Program-made: the position numbers and the translations under genes
Shown here: piece after piece, positions 1 through 6,039 of the stretch
How positions within the stretch are numbered: the first letter of the stretch is position 1
Layout of the letters: every line of letters starts with the position of its first letter
Notes under the pieces: model-generated
Databases searched by the model: none
What the model was told of the DNA's origin: nothing
The model's input: only the letters and a program-made list of their open reading frames with translations
Source of the DNA: Bacteroidales bacterium
GTDB lineage: Bacteria; Bacteroidota; Bacteroidia; Bacteroidales; Muribaculaceae
NCBI GenBank assembly: GCA_004557195.1
Contig: SFER01000058.1
Span: 1 to 11,137 of the forward strand
Direction: 5' to 3'
Length of the DNA stretch: 11,137 nt

Positions 1-500
1 GGGTTTACACCGGTAAGCAAGTTGATATAGTGAGTGGTTCCCACACTGAAAGTGGTGCGGAAACGGAGAGTGAGATAGCCATCCTCGGCGACATTCACCC
101 AGTCGCGCACTACATTAACCAAATCGTTGCCATACACCTCATCATTACGCTCTCCGAGCGAAGGCACGGTGTTTTTGGTGCGGATGCTATCCATGGCGTT
201 TACACGCACGGTCTTGGTATAGCCCGGCATTGGAGTAACATCGAGAATCGTAGCGTTTACAAGAGCGCGCACCTCCTTGTTGCCGTATGGCGACTTTGTA
301 ATATTCTCGGGCACCCATGTAGTGTTGTCATCCACTTGAAGGAAGAAAGTGTTGTCGGGTGCGACCTTGCAGGTTACCAACGCGTTTGGATAGTAGTAAC
401 CATTGTCGCTTTTCCAAACATCATCGTCGTCATCACACGACACAAAACCCGCCGACATCGCAGCGAGAACAATCATAGAGAATAATTTAAATGCTTTCAT
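1..500 (-). CDS. NigD-like lipoprotein, 3' end cut by the window
   Basis: The start codon is at 498-500 and 166 codons are visible before the left edge; the C-terminus lies outside. The protein opens with a lipoprotein signal peptide: K2 and K5, a hydrophobic run 6-20, then FVSC with Cys22 as the lipidation site, followed by five Asp residues (23-27), so it is probably surface or periplasmic. Residues 34-82 contain the pattern YYYPNALVTCKV, FFLQVDDNTTW and SPYGNKEVRALVN, which I recognise as the N-terminal OB-like domain of NigD-like proteins. The part from about 103 onward would be the start of the C-terminal domain. NigD was named from a bacteriocin (nigrescin) locus in Prevotella, but most members are stand-alone Bacteroidetes lipoproteins of unknown function, and no bacteriocin genes are visible here. 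It is divergent from the GH3 operon across 208 bp. I found no clear TAnnTTTG promoter box for it; the nearest is TCGCTTTG at 558-565 on the minus strand, one mismatch. Confidence 0.85.
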   Translation of the reverse strand, partial: MKAFKLFSMIVLAAMSAGFVSCDDDDDVWKSDNGYYYPNALVTCKVAPDNTFFLQVDDNTTWVPENITKSPYGNKEVRALVNATILDVTPMPGYTKTVRVNAMDSIRTKNTVPSLGERNDEVYGNDLVNVVRDWVNVAEDGYLTLRFRTTFSVGTTHYINLLTGVN

Positions 501-678
501 AATGTTAGTAAATTTTAGTCTATTCACCTATATAAACTCGAAAAAGCGGAAACCTTGCAAAGCGACACAGATAAAAAATGTTAAAACGCTCGATTTTGTT
601 AAAAACAGCCGCTTTCCGGGATTGTTACATTTTGAAAAATTTCACTCTTGCCATGATGCCCCACATTAAATAAATGCT

Positions 679-686
679 TAACTTTG
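679..686 (+). promoter_or_regulatory. Bacteroidetes -7 box (TAACTTTG) for the GH3 operon
   Basis: TAACTTTG matches the Bacteroidetes -7 consensus TAnnTTTG exactly and lies 22 bases before the ATG at 709, implying a leader of roughly 15 bases. I see no convincing -33 TTTG/TTG at the usual 19-23 bp spacing. The rest of the 501-708 intergenic stretch is AT-rich, and I find no RNA gene or strong hairpin in it. Confidence 0.6.
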
Positions 687-708
687 TGATGAAAATGAAC
701 AACACGTA

Positions 709-2220
709 ATGGATTTCACACCGGTAGCAAGATTGTTTTTCAAGAATAGGATAGCCGCAGCACACGATTTTGCGACCTGTGGCGATGAAGTGCAACTCCG
801 CCAGTTGCGCAGCCTTCTTAATGCCGCTCGCCACACCGCCTATGGCAAGCTCTACGGCTTTGCCGACATCGACAGCTACGCCAAGTGGAGCGAGCGCGTG
901 CCGGTGGTATCCTACGAGGAACTGAAACCTTACATAATGAAGGCACTTGCCGGCGAGCGCGACCGGTTGTGGCGTGGAACCACCACCCATTTTGCGCAAT
1001 CCTCGGGCACCAGCGACGGTCGCAGCAAATTTATCCCCATCACAGCCGACTCATTTGCCAAATGCCACTATCGCGGCGCTTCCGATGTCGTTGCTCACTA
1101 CCTCAACATCAATCCTCACAGCCGCTTGTTCTCGGGCAAGGCGTTTATCCTCGGCGGCTCATTTGCCTCGACAATCACAGCACCCAAAGGGGTGCATGTG
1201 GGGGACCTGAGCGCAAATCTCATCCAAAATATCAACCCTGTGGCAAATCTGTTCCGCGTGCCGTCGAAACAAGTGGCACTTATGGAAGACTGGGAGAAGA
1301 AACTCCCGGAATTGGTGCGGCAGAGCATCGGCGAGAACATCACCAACCTCTCGGGAGTGCCCTCGTGGTTCCTGTCGGTGCTGAAAAAGGTGCTTGAAAC
1401 CACCGGAGCAACGTGCATCCACCAGGTGTGGCGCAACTTGGAGGTGTTTTTCCATGGCGGTATAAATTTTGAGCCCTACCGCGAGATTTACAACTCGATT
1501 TGCGACACATCCAAGATGCATTTCATCAACACCTACAATGCATCCGAGGGATTTTTCGCCACACAGACATCGTGGGACACAACAGCGATGATGCTACTCC
1601 TCGATATCGGCGTGTTCTTCGAGTTCCGAACCCTCGACGGCTCCAAAGTGCTCCCCATTTGGGAGGTGCAGCAGGGGGAGACCTACGCGCTGATAATCAC
1701 CGCCAACAACGGACTTTGGCGCTATGAGATAGGCGACACGGTTACTATCGAGTCGCTCGCACCGGTGAAAATCTCGATTGCCGGGCGCACAAAGCACTTC
1801 ATCAACGCATTTGGCGAGGAACTGATGGTGCACAATGCCGATGCGGCAATCACAGCCACAGTGAAAGCCACCGGAATGGGTGTTCTCAACTACACCGCCG
1901 CCCCGGTGTATGCCTCTCGCGAAGAGAAAGGGCGTCACCAATGGCTCGTGGAATTCGACGGCGACCCCGATGCGGAAGCGGTGCGGCATTTCGCCATGCT
2001 GCTGGATGAAAACCTGCGCAAAGAAAATTCCGACTACGACGCCAAGCGCACCGACGACCTGTTTATCACTCGCCTCGAAATCGTGAAAGCAACCCCCGGG
2101 GTGTTTGACGCCTGGCTCAAATCCACCGGCAAACTCGGCGGGCAGCGCAAAATACCGCGGCTCTCCAACGACCGCAAAATAATCGACACAATACTAAAAC
2201 TAAATAATAAAGCATTATGA
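709..2220 (+). CDS. GH3 family acyl-adenylate-forming protein (acyl acid amido synthetase-like)
   Basis: This 503-residue protein belongs to the GH3 (auxin-responsive promoter) family of the ANL adenylating superfamily. Plant members adenylate an acyl acid and conjugate it to an amino acid; the substrates of bacterial members are largely unknown, so a cytosolic acyl-amide synthetase is an inference. The nucleotide-binding motif SSGTSDGRSKFIP is at residues 98-110, the second motif YNASEGFF at 276-283, GLWRYEIGDTV at 335-345 and the hinge-type motif GRTKHFINAFGEEL at 359-372. A smaller C-terminal domain follows. Length is normal for the bacterial family and nothing is missing. The start at 709 is supported by the TAACTTTG box just upstream and by the MDFTPVARLFF opening. 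Its stop overlaps the alkaline phosphatase start (ATGA, 2217-2220), so the two are probably translationally coupled. Base composition matches its neighbours. Confidence 0.9.
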   Translation: MDFTPVARLFFKNRIAAAHDFATCGDEVQLRQLRSLLNAARHTAYGKLYGFADIDSYAKWSERVPVVSYEELKPYIMKALAGERDRLWRGTTTHFAQSSGTSDGRSKFIPITADSFAKCHYRGASDVVAHYLNINPHSRLFSGKAFILGGSFASTITAPKGVHVGDLSANLIQNINPVANLFRVPSKQVALMEDWEKKLPELVRQSIGENITNLSGVPSWFLSVLKKVLETTGATCIHQVWRNLEVFFHGGINFEPYREIYNSICDTSKMHFINTYNASEGFFATQTSWDTTAMMLLLDIGVFFEFRTLDGSKVLPIWEVQQGETYALIITANNGLWRYEIGDTVTIESLAPVKISIAGRTKHFINAFGEELMVHNADAAITATVKATGMGVLNYTAAPVYASREEKGRHQWLVEFDGDPDAEAVRHFAMLLDENLRKENSDYDAKRTDDLFITRLEIVKATPGVFDAWLKSTGKLGGQRKIPRLSNDRKIIDTILKLNNKAL

Positions 2221-3614
2221 AACTAAAATTTTTCTCTCTGTTGATTGCTTTGACTACATTCTGCACCTCATGGGCAGGAACTCCAAAGTATATTTTCTAT
2301 TTCATCGGCGATGGAATGGGTATGGGACACATTATGAGCACCGAAACCTACAACCGCACCGTGCTCGGCAACACCGACCCCATCCTCATGATGCAATTCC
2401 CGGTGGCATCTCTCGCCATGACCTACAGTTACAGCAGCCCGGTTACCGACTCGGCGGCGGCAGGAACCGCACTCTCGACAGGGCATAAGACAAGAAACTA
2501 TATGCTCGGAATGGGTCCCGACACAATCCCGGTGTATAGCATTGCCAAATCGTTCAAAGAAAACGGCTATGGTGTTGCAATAACCACCACCGTCGCTCCC
2601 GATGACGCTACCCCCGGCTCTTTCTACACCCATGTGCCCAATCGCAGCATGTACTACGAGATAGGAATGGACATGGCTCGAAGCGGATACGACTTCTTCG
2701 CCGGTAGCCACTTGCGCGGACTTAAAGACAAGGAAGGAAAAGAAACCGACCTGCTCCCCACCCTCACCAAAAACGGCTATCAGGTGGCATACGGTGTCGA
2801 TGAAATCGACAAAGCCTCTAAGAAAGTGGTGCTCCTCGCTCCCAAGAAGAGTTTCAACGGCTACCAGTGTGGCTACACCATCGACAGCGTGCCCGGCGCA
2901 CTCACTTTGCCCCAAATCACTAAGGCTGCACTCGACCACCTCACAAAAGTGTCGCCCGACAAGTTCTTTATGATGGTGGAAGGTGGAAATATCGACTGGG
3001 CAGCCCATGCCAACGATGGCGGTGCCGTAGTTAAAGAAATCCTCAACTTCAACCAGGCAATCAAGATTGCCTATGACTTCTACCTTGCACATCCCGATGA
3101 GACTCTCATCGTTATTACAGCCGACCACGACACCGGCGGCATGACAATCGGTGTGAGCAAAGGTCCCAAGATTGTCAATTTCAAGAATATCGACTTCCAA
3201 CGCATCTCCAAAGATGTTTTTGCCGAACGATGCGCCGCTCAACTCAAAAGCAAGAGAATCTACCGCTGGGAAGACGCCAAGGAGGAACTCACATCGCTTT
3301 TCGGCTTATATAAAGAGGTGGCTGTGAGCGAGGCTCAAGACAAGCGACTCCAAGAAGCGTTCGACCTCGAATATGTGCAGCGCGCAAGCCGCGATAACAA
3401 GACACTCTATGCCACATTCACAGGATTTGCCGAGACCGTGTTCGACGTGTTGCAACACATCAGCGGATTTGGCTGGACCACCAACAGCCACACAGGCAAT
3501 CCGGTGCCGGTGTTTGCAGTGGGCGCCGGAAGCGAGAAATTCTCGAAAATCTCCAACAACATCGAAATCCCACACCGCATAGCCGATGCCGCCGATGTGG
3601 AATTTGACAAGTAA
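2217..3614 (+). CDS. Secreted alkaline phosphatase (PF00245 family)
   Basis: This 465-residue phosphomonoesterase should act in the periplasm or at the cell surface. Residues 1-20 are a signal peptide (MKLKFFSLLIALTTFCTSWA, cleaved near A20). The catalytic set of the E. coli PhoA type is present: metal ligand D32 (FIGDGMGMGH), nucleophile S79 in VTDSAAAGTA, D130 and T132 (DDATPGSF), substrate Arg R143, E255 (MVEGGNIDW), D260 and H264, D303-H304 (ITADHDTGGM) and H425 (SHTGNPVPVF). At the position equivalent to PhoA K328 there is W261, as in some other bacterial enzymes. Length is usual for the family, and no lid insertion was recognised. It is the second gene of an operon with GH3, overlapping by 4 bp, and an intrinsic terminator follows. 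I see no sequence I can call a Pho box, and Bacteroidetes Pho sites are not well enough known to me to exclude one. Confidence 0.93.
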   Translation: MKLKFFSLLIALTTFCTSWAGTPKYIFYFIGDGMGMGHIMSTETYNRTVLGNTDPILMMQFPVASLAMTYSYSSPVTDSAAAGTALSTGHKTRNYMLGMGPDTIPVYSIAKSFKENGYGVAITTTVAPDDATPGSFYTHVPNRSMYYEIGMDMARSGYDFFAGSHLRGLKDKEGKETDLLPTLTKNGYQVAYGVDEIDKASKKVVLLAPKKSFNGYQCGYTIDSVPGALTLPQITKAALDHLTKVSPDKFFMMVEGGNIDWAAHANDGGAVVKEILNFNQAIKIAYDFYLAHPDETLIVITADHDTGGMTIGVSKGPKIVNFKNIDFQRISKDVFAERCAAQLKSKRIYRWEDAKEELTSLFGLYKEVAVSEAQDKRLQEAFDLEYVQRASRDNKTLYATFTGFAETVFDVLQHISGFGWTTNSHTGNPVPVFAVGAGSEKFSKISNNIEIPHRIADAADVEFDK

Positions 3615-3635
3615 CCACTCTGCTTTTCACCTCAT

Positions 3636-3674
3636 AAAAGTGTGCCTCGCCCCCCTACGACGGCACACTTTTTT
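3636..3674 (+). terminator. Intrinsic terminator after the GH3-alkaline phosphatase operon
   Basis: AAAAGTGTGCC (3636-3646) pairs perfectly with GGCACACTTTT (3662-3672), an 11-bp stem with a 15-base loop, and the T-run continues to 3674. It lies 22 bases after the phosphatase stop. The leading A-run would also give a U tract on the opposite strand, but no minus-strand gene ends here. Confidence 0.88.
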
Positions 3675-3678
3675 ACAA

Positions 3679-3705
3679 TACCAATAATCTACCACAATTG
3701 TGGTA
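3679..3705. promoter_or_regulatory. Probable operator of cysK: three phased TACCA half-sites with a 16-bp palindrome
   Basis: TACCACAATTGTGGTA (3690-3705) is a perfect 16-bp palindrome ending at the base before the TTG of the cysK -33 element, a typical repressor position. A third half-site, TACCA at 3679-3683, lies exactly 11 bp before the left arm (3690), and the right arm TGGTA begins another 11 bp on (3701), so all three sit on about one helical turn. The outer site also forms an inverted repeat with the right arm: CAATACCA 3676-3683 against TGGTATTG 3701-3708. The binding protein is unknown. An Rrf2/CymR-type cysteine regulator or the downstream LuxR-type regulator are possibilities. Confidence 0.6.
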
Positions 3706-3736
3706 TTGCGAGAATGACGCATTGTGTATAATTTTG
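3706..3736 (+). promoter_or_regulatory. Bacteroidetes-type promoter of cysK (TTG-N20-TAATTTTG)
   Basis: The TTG of a -33 element is at 3706-3708 and an exact TAnnTTTG match, TAATTTTG, at 3729-3736, with 20 bp between them. The box ends 29 bases before the ATG at 3766. The upstream palindrome touches the -33 element. Confidence 0.75.
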
Positions 3737-3765
3737 CAGTGTTGAAACATTAAACATATAGAAAT

Positions 3766-4713
3766 ATGGCAAGAATTTACAAAAATCTCACAGAATTAAT
3801 TGGTAAAACCCCGCTTTTGGAGGTTGGCAACATAGCAAAATCGGAGTCGCTGAAGGCTCGCCTCTTAGTGAAACTCGAATATTTCAACCCCGGAGGAAGT
3901 GTCAAAGACCGCATAGCATTGGCAATGATTGAAGATGCCGAGAAGAAAGGAACACTTGCTCCAGGCGGACTTATCATCGAGCCGACAAGCGGCAACACCG
4001 GTATCGGACTCGCATGGGTGTCGTCGGTGAAAGGTTATCGCCTAATCCTCACCATGCCGGAAACCATGAGTATTGAGCGACAAAATCTGCTCAAGGCACT
4101 GGGTGCGCAACTCGTTCTCACCCCCGGTAGCGAAGGGATGAAGGGCGCAATCCGCGTTGCAGAGGAATTGAAGGCACAAAACCCCGGTTCACTTATTCTA
4201 CAACAATTCGAGAATCCCGCCAACCCTGCCATACACTTGGCTACAACAGCCGAGGAGGTGTGGAACGACACCGATGGTAAAGTGGATATCTTTGTTGCCG
4301 GCGTGGGCACCGGTGGCACACTCAGCGGCACAGCCAAAGGCCTTAAGAAGCACAATCCGGCAATAAAAGCGGTTGCCGTGGAGCCAAAAGGCTCTCCGGT
4401 TCTCAATGGCGGCAAACCGGGACCGCACAAAATTCAAGGTATAGGAGCCGGATTTGCTCCGAAAAACTATGACTCATCGATTGTCGATGAAGTAGTTGAT
4501 GTCGAGGACAACAATGCCATTGGTGCATCGCGCCTGCTTGCACAGAAAGAAGGGTTGCTTGTAGGTATCTCGGCAGGAGCCGCTCTCTACGCTGCCCTCC
4601 AAGAGGCAAAGAAACCCGAGAACGAAGGCAAAACCATCGTGGCACTTCTCCCCGACACCGGTGAAAGATACCTCTCCACAGTGCTATATGCCTTCGAGGA
4701 ATATCCACTGTAA
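3766..4713 (+). CDS. cysK: Cysteine synthase A (O-acetylserine sulfhydrylase)
   Basis: This 315-residue PLP enzyme makes L-cysteine from O-acetyl-L-serine and sulfide in the cytosol, the last step of sulfur assimilation. The PLP lysine is K47 in NPGGSVKDR (41-49). The substrate loop PTSGNTG is at 73-79 and the PLP-phosphate loop GTGGT at 181-185. KPGPHKIQGIGAGF is at 217-230, S269 (GISAGAA) contacts the PLP pyridine, and the C-terminal LPDTGERYLST is at 295-305. Length and motifs are those of CysK/CysM-type fold-II enzymes; the KPGPHKIQGIGAGF block favours CysK over cystathionine beta-synthase. The start is set by homology (ARIYKNLTELIGKTPLL) and the promoter 29 bases upstream. No SD is obvious, as usual in the phylum. 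It is followed after 3 bases by a LuxR-type response regulator, so the two are almost certainly co-transcribed. Confidence 0.95.
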   Translation: MARIYKNLTELIGKTPLLEVGNIAKSESLKARLLVKLEYFNPGGSVKDRIALAMIEDAEKKGTLAPGGLIIEPTSGNTGIGLAWVSSVKGYRLILTMPETMSIERQNLLKALGAQLVLTPGSEGMKGAIRVAEELKAQNPGSLILQQFENPANPAIHLATTAEEVWNDTDGKVDIFVAGVGTGGTLSGTAKGLKKHNPAIKAVAVEPKGSPVLNGGKPGPHKIQGIGAGFAPKNYDSSIVDEVVDVEDNNAIGASRLLAQKEGLLVGISAGAALYAALQEAKKPENEGKTIVALLPDTGERYLSTVLYAFEEYPL

Positions 4714-4716
4714 TTT

Positions 4717-5376
4717 ATGAGTACTGATATAGCCACTGATTTTATTATCGCTGATAACCAAAGCATTACCCGTACAGGAATCCGAGTCTTTATCGAGAAC
4801 CTGTATGGGCAATGCCCTATTATCAATGTAGAGGACAAAAAGCAACTCATCTCGGCACTCGAGAAGCAGAGCCGACACACAGTGGTGATTATCGACTACA
4901 CGCTGTTTGATTTTGAAAGCATCGACCGCATGATTCTCATCGGTAAGCGATTCCCCAACGTGTCGTGGCTTATGTTCTCAGCCGAATTGCAGGAACCGCT
5001 ACTGCGACTTGTGGGCTACGAGCAAAACATAGGCATTCTATTCAAAGAGAGCAACGCAGAGGAGATAACAGCGGCTTTGCGCATCACCGTAGCCGGCGGG
5101 AGATTCATCTGCCACCAGGTTTCGGAACTGCTACTCACCCACTCCACCAAAGATGATACCACCTCACGGCTCACTCCCACCGAAATCGAGATTCTCAAGC
5201 TCATTGCCAAAGGGAAATCGGCAAAAGAGATAGCGGCGGAGCGCATTTCGAGCGTCCACACAATCATAACCCACAAGAAAAATATTTTCCGCAAGATAGG
5301 CGTCAATACAGCCTATGAAGCCACACGCTATGCCGTTCGCGCCGGAATTGCCGACACCGTTGACTACTACATTTGA
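4717..5376 (+). CDS. NarL/LuxR-type response regulator (orphan)
   Basis: This 219-residue cytosolic DNA-binding regulator begins 3 bases after the cysK stop, so it is probably expressed from the cysK promoter. Residues 8-130 form a receiver domain: D13 at the acidic pocket (with Asn14 instead of a second acid), D60 after the hydrophobic strand VVII as the likely phospho-acceptor, S88 at the conserved Thr/Ser position and K110 as the conserved Lys. Residues 151-211 are a LuxR/GerE helix-turn-helix domain (LTPTEIEILKLIAKGKSAKEIA, then SSVHTIITHKKNIFRKIGV). The phosphorylation site looks intact, but no sensor kinase is in the window, so the kinase or other signal is unknown. Linkage to cysK suggests a link to sulfur or amino-acid status or autoregulation of the operon, which is inference. 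Its last 10 bp overlap the end of aroK on the opposite strand, and there is no room for a separate terminator. Confidence 0.9.
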   Translation: MSTDIATDFIIADNQSITRTGIRVFIENLYGQCPIINVEDKKQLISALEKQSRHTVVIIDYTLFDFESIDRMILIGKRFPNVSWLMFSAELQEPLLRLVGYEQNIGILFKESNAEEITAALRITVAGGRFICHQVSELLLTHSTKDDTTSRLTPTEIEILKLIAKGKSAKEIAAERISSVHTIITHKKNIFRKIGVNTAYEATRYAVRAGIADTVDYYI

Positions 5377-5921
5377 TGCGATGCCAAATAGTCGGTGATG
5401 AGCGCCGCGAGAGCATCGGTGCTCTCGGCTATCTGCGTGCGGTCCTCCAGATTGGAAGAATTGAACTCAATTGTAGCCTTGCCGTAGAACTTTGCACGCG
5501 CGGCAAGCGATGAGACGATAAATTCGCGCAACTCATCATCGGTTTTCGATGCCACAAGCGGGCGTTTCGCCTTTGCCGAAGGGATGGTGAGGCGATTGAA
5601 AATAATCTCGGGAGTGGCATTGAGAAACACCGACACCCCATGTTCATTCATCACCTCCATATTGTCGAAATGGCAAGGCGTGCCGCCGCCACATGCCACA
5701 ATCGTACCCTCGAAATCGCACACCTCGAGGAGCATATTCCGCTCGATTTTGCGGAACGCCTCCTCTCCGCGCTCGGCAAAAATCTGCTTTACACTGCGGC
5801 AAAAGCGGTTCTCGATGAAGATATCGAGGTCGATAAACTGCAAATTCATTTTTGCCGACAAAGTGCGTCCGAGAGTGGTCTTTCCACTACCCATAAATCC
5901 GACGAGAAAAATTGGTCTCAT
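5367..5921 (-). CDS. aroK: Shikimate kinase
   Basis: This 184-residue P-loop kinase phosphorylates shikimate at the 3-hydroxyl with ATP in the aromatic amino-acid (chorismate) pathway. The Walker A motif GFMGSGKT is at residues 8-15; D31 and D33 (FIDLD) contact Mg and shikimate; FRKIE with R57 is the shikimate-binding arginine; GGG 78-80 is the Walker B region; the lid arginine is R120 (KRPLV); and R142 with Y146 (ARAKFY) belongs to the nucleotide-binding end. Length is typical. The frame stays open further upstream, but the ATG at 5919-5921 gives the usual MRPIFLVGFMGSGKTT opening, and the promoter box lies at 5944-5951, so longer starts would begin inside or before the promoter. The gene is convergent with the response regulator and overlaps its stop by 10 bp. 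Confidence 0.95.
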   Translation of the reverse strand: MRPIFLVGFMGSGKTTLGRTLSAKMNLQFIDLDIFIENRFCRSVKQIFAERGEEAFRKIERNMLLEVCDFEGTIVACGGGTPCHFDNMEVMNEHGVSVFLNATPEIIFNRLTIPSAKAKRPLVASKTDDELREFIVSSLAARAKFYGKATIEFNSSNLEDRTQIAESTDALAALITDYLASHQM

Positions 5922-5943
5922 AATGCGGTGTTGAATGTTTTCA

Positions 5944-5973
5944 CAAAGATACACATTTTTCTCCACTCGGCAA
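5944..5973 (-). promoter_or_regulatory. Bacteroidetes-type promoter of aroK (TTG-N19-TATCTTTG)
   Basis: Read on the minus strand, TTG at 5973-5971 and TATCTTTG at 5951-5944 are separated by 19 bp, the best promoter match in the window. The box ends 22 bases before the aroK ATG. It shows that aroK has its own promoter and need not depend on the large gene upstream. Confidence 0.75.
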
Positions 5974-5987
5974 TTACTCGACACGAT

Positions 5988-6025
5988 ATCCCGGCGAGCA
6001 TGGTAGGGACTACACACGCCGGGAT
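5988..6025 (-). terminator. Strong hairpin in the 3' region of the 817-codon gene (terminator-like, no U tract)
   Basis: ATCCCGGCG (5988-5996) pairs perfectly with CGCCGGGAT (6017-6025): a 9-bp GC-rich stem with a 20-base loop. The loop contains a small inner pair, GTAG/CTAC. On the minus strand it lies 14 bases after the stop of the 817-codon gene and before the aroK promoter, where a transcription end is expected. There is no U-run on either side, so it may be a Rho-assisted terminator or an mRNA 3'-end stabiliser. Confidence 0.5.
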
Positions 6026-6039
6026 GTTATTTGCGGCTA

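Noticed and set aside
30..485. Plus-strand frame opposite the NigD-like gene.
   Set aside because: The minus-strand frame has a lipoprotein signal and the NigD-like pattern; this one is its shadow.
2268..3242. Long open frame (324 codons) on the minus strand opposite the alkaline phosphatase.
   Set aside because: It is the antisense shadow of a clearly conserved enzyme; rich in His, Cys and Gly with no recognisable motif and no promoter or start context.
5922..6017. N-terminal extension of shikimate kinase by 32 codons.
   Set aside because: The extension crosses the best promoter in the window and the hairpin at 5988-6025; standard shikimate kinases begin just before the GFMGSGKT motif.
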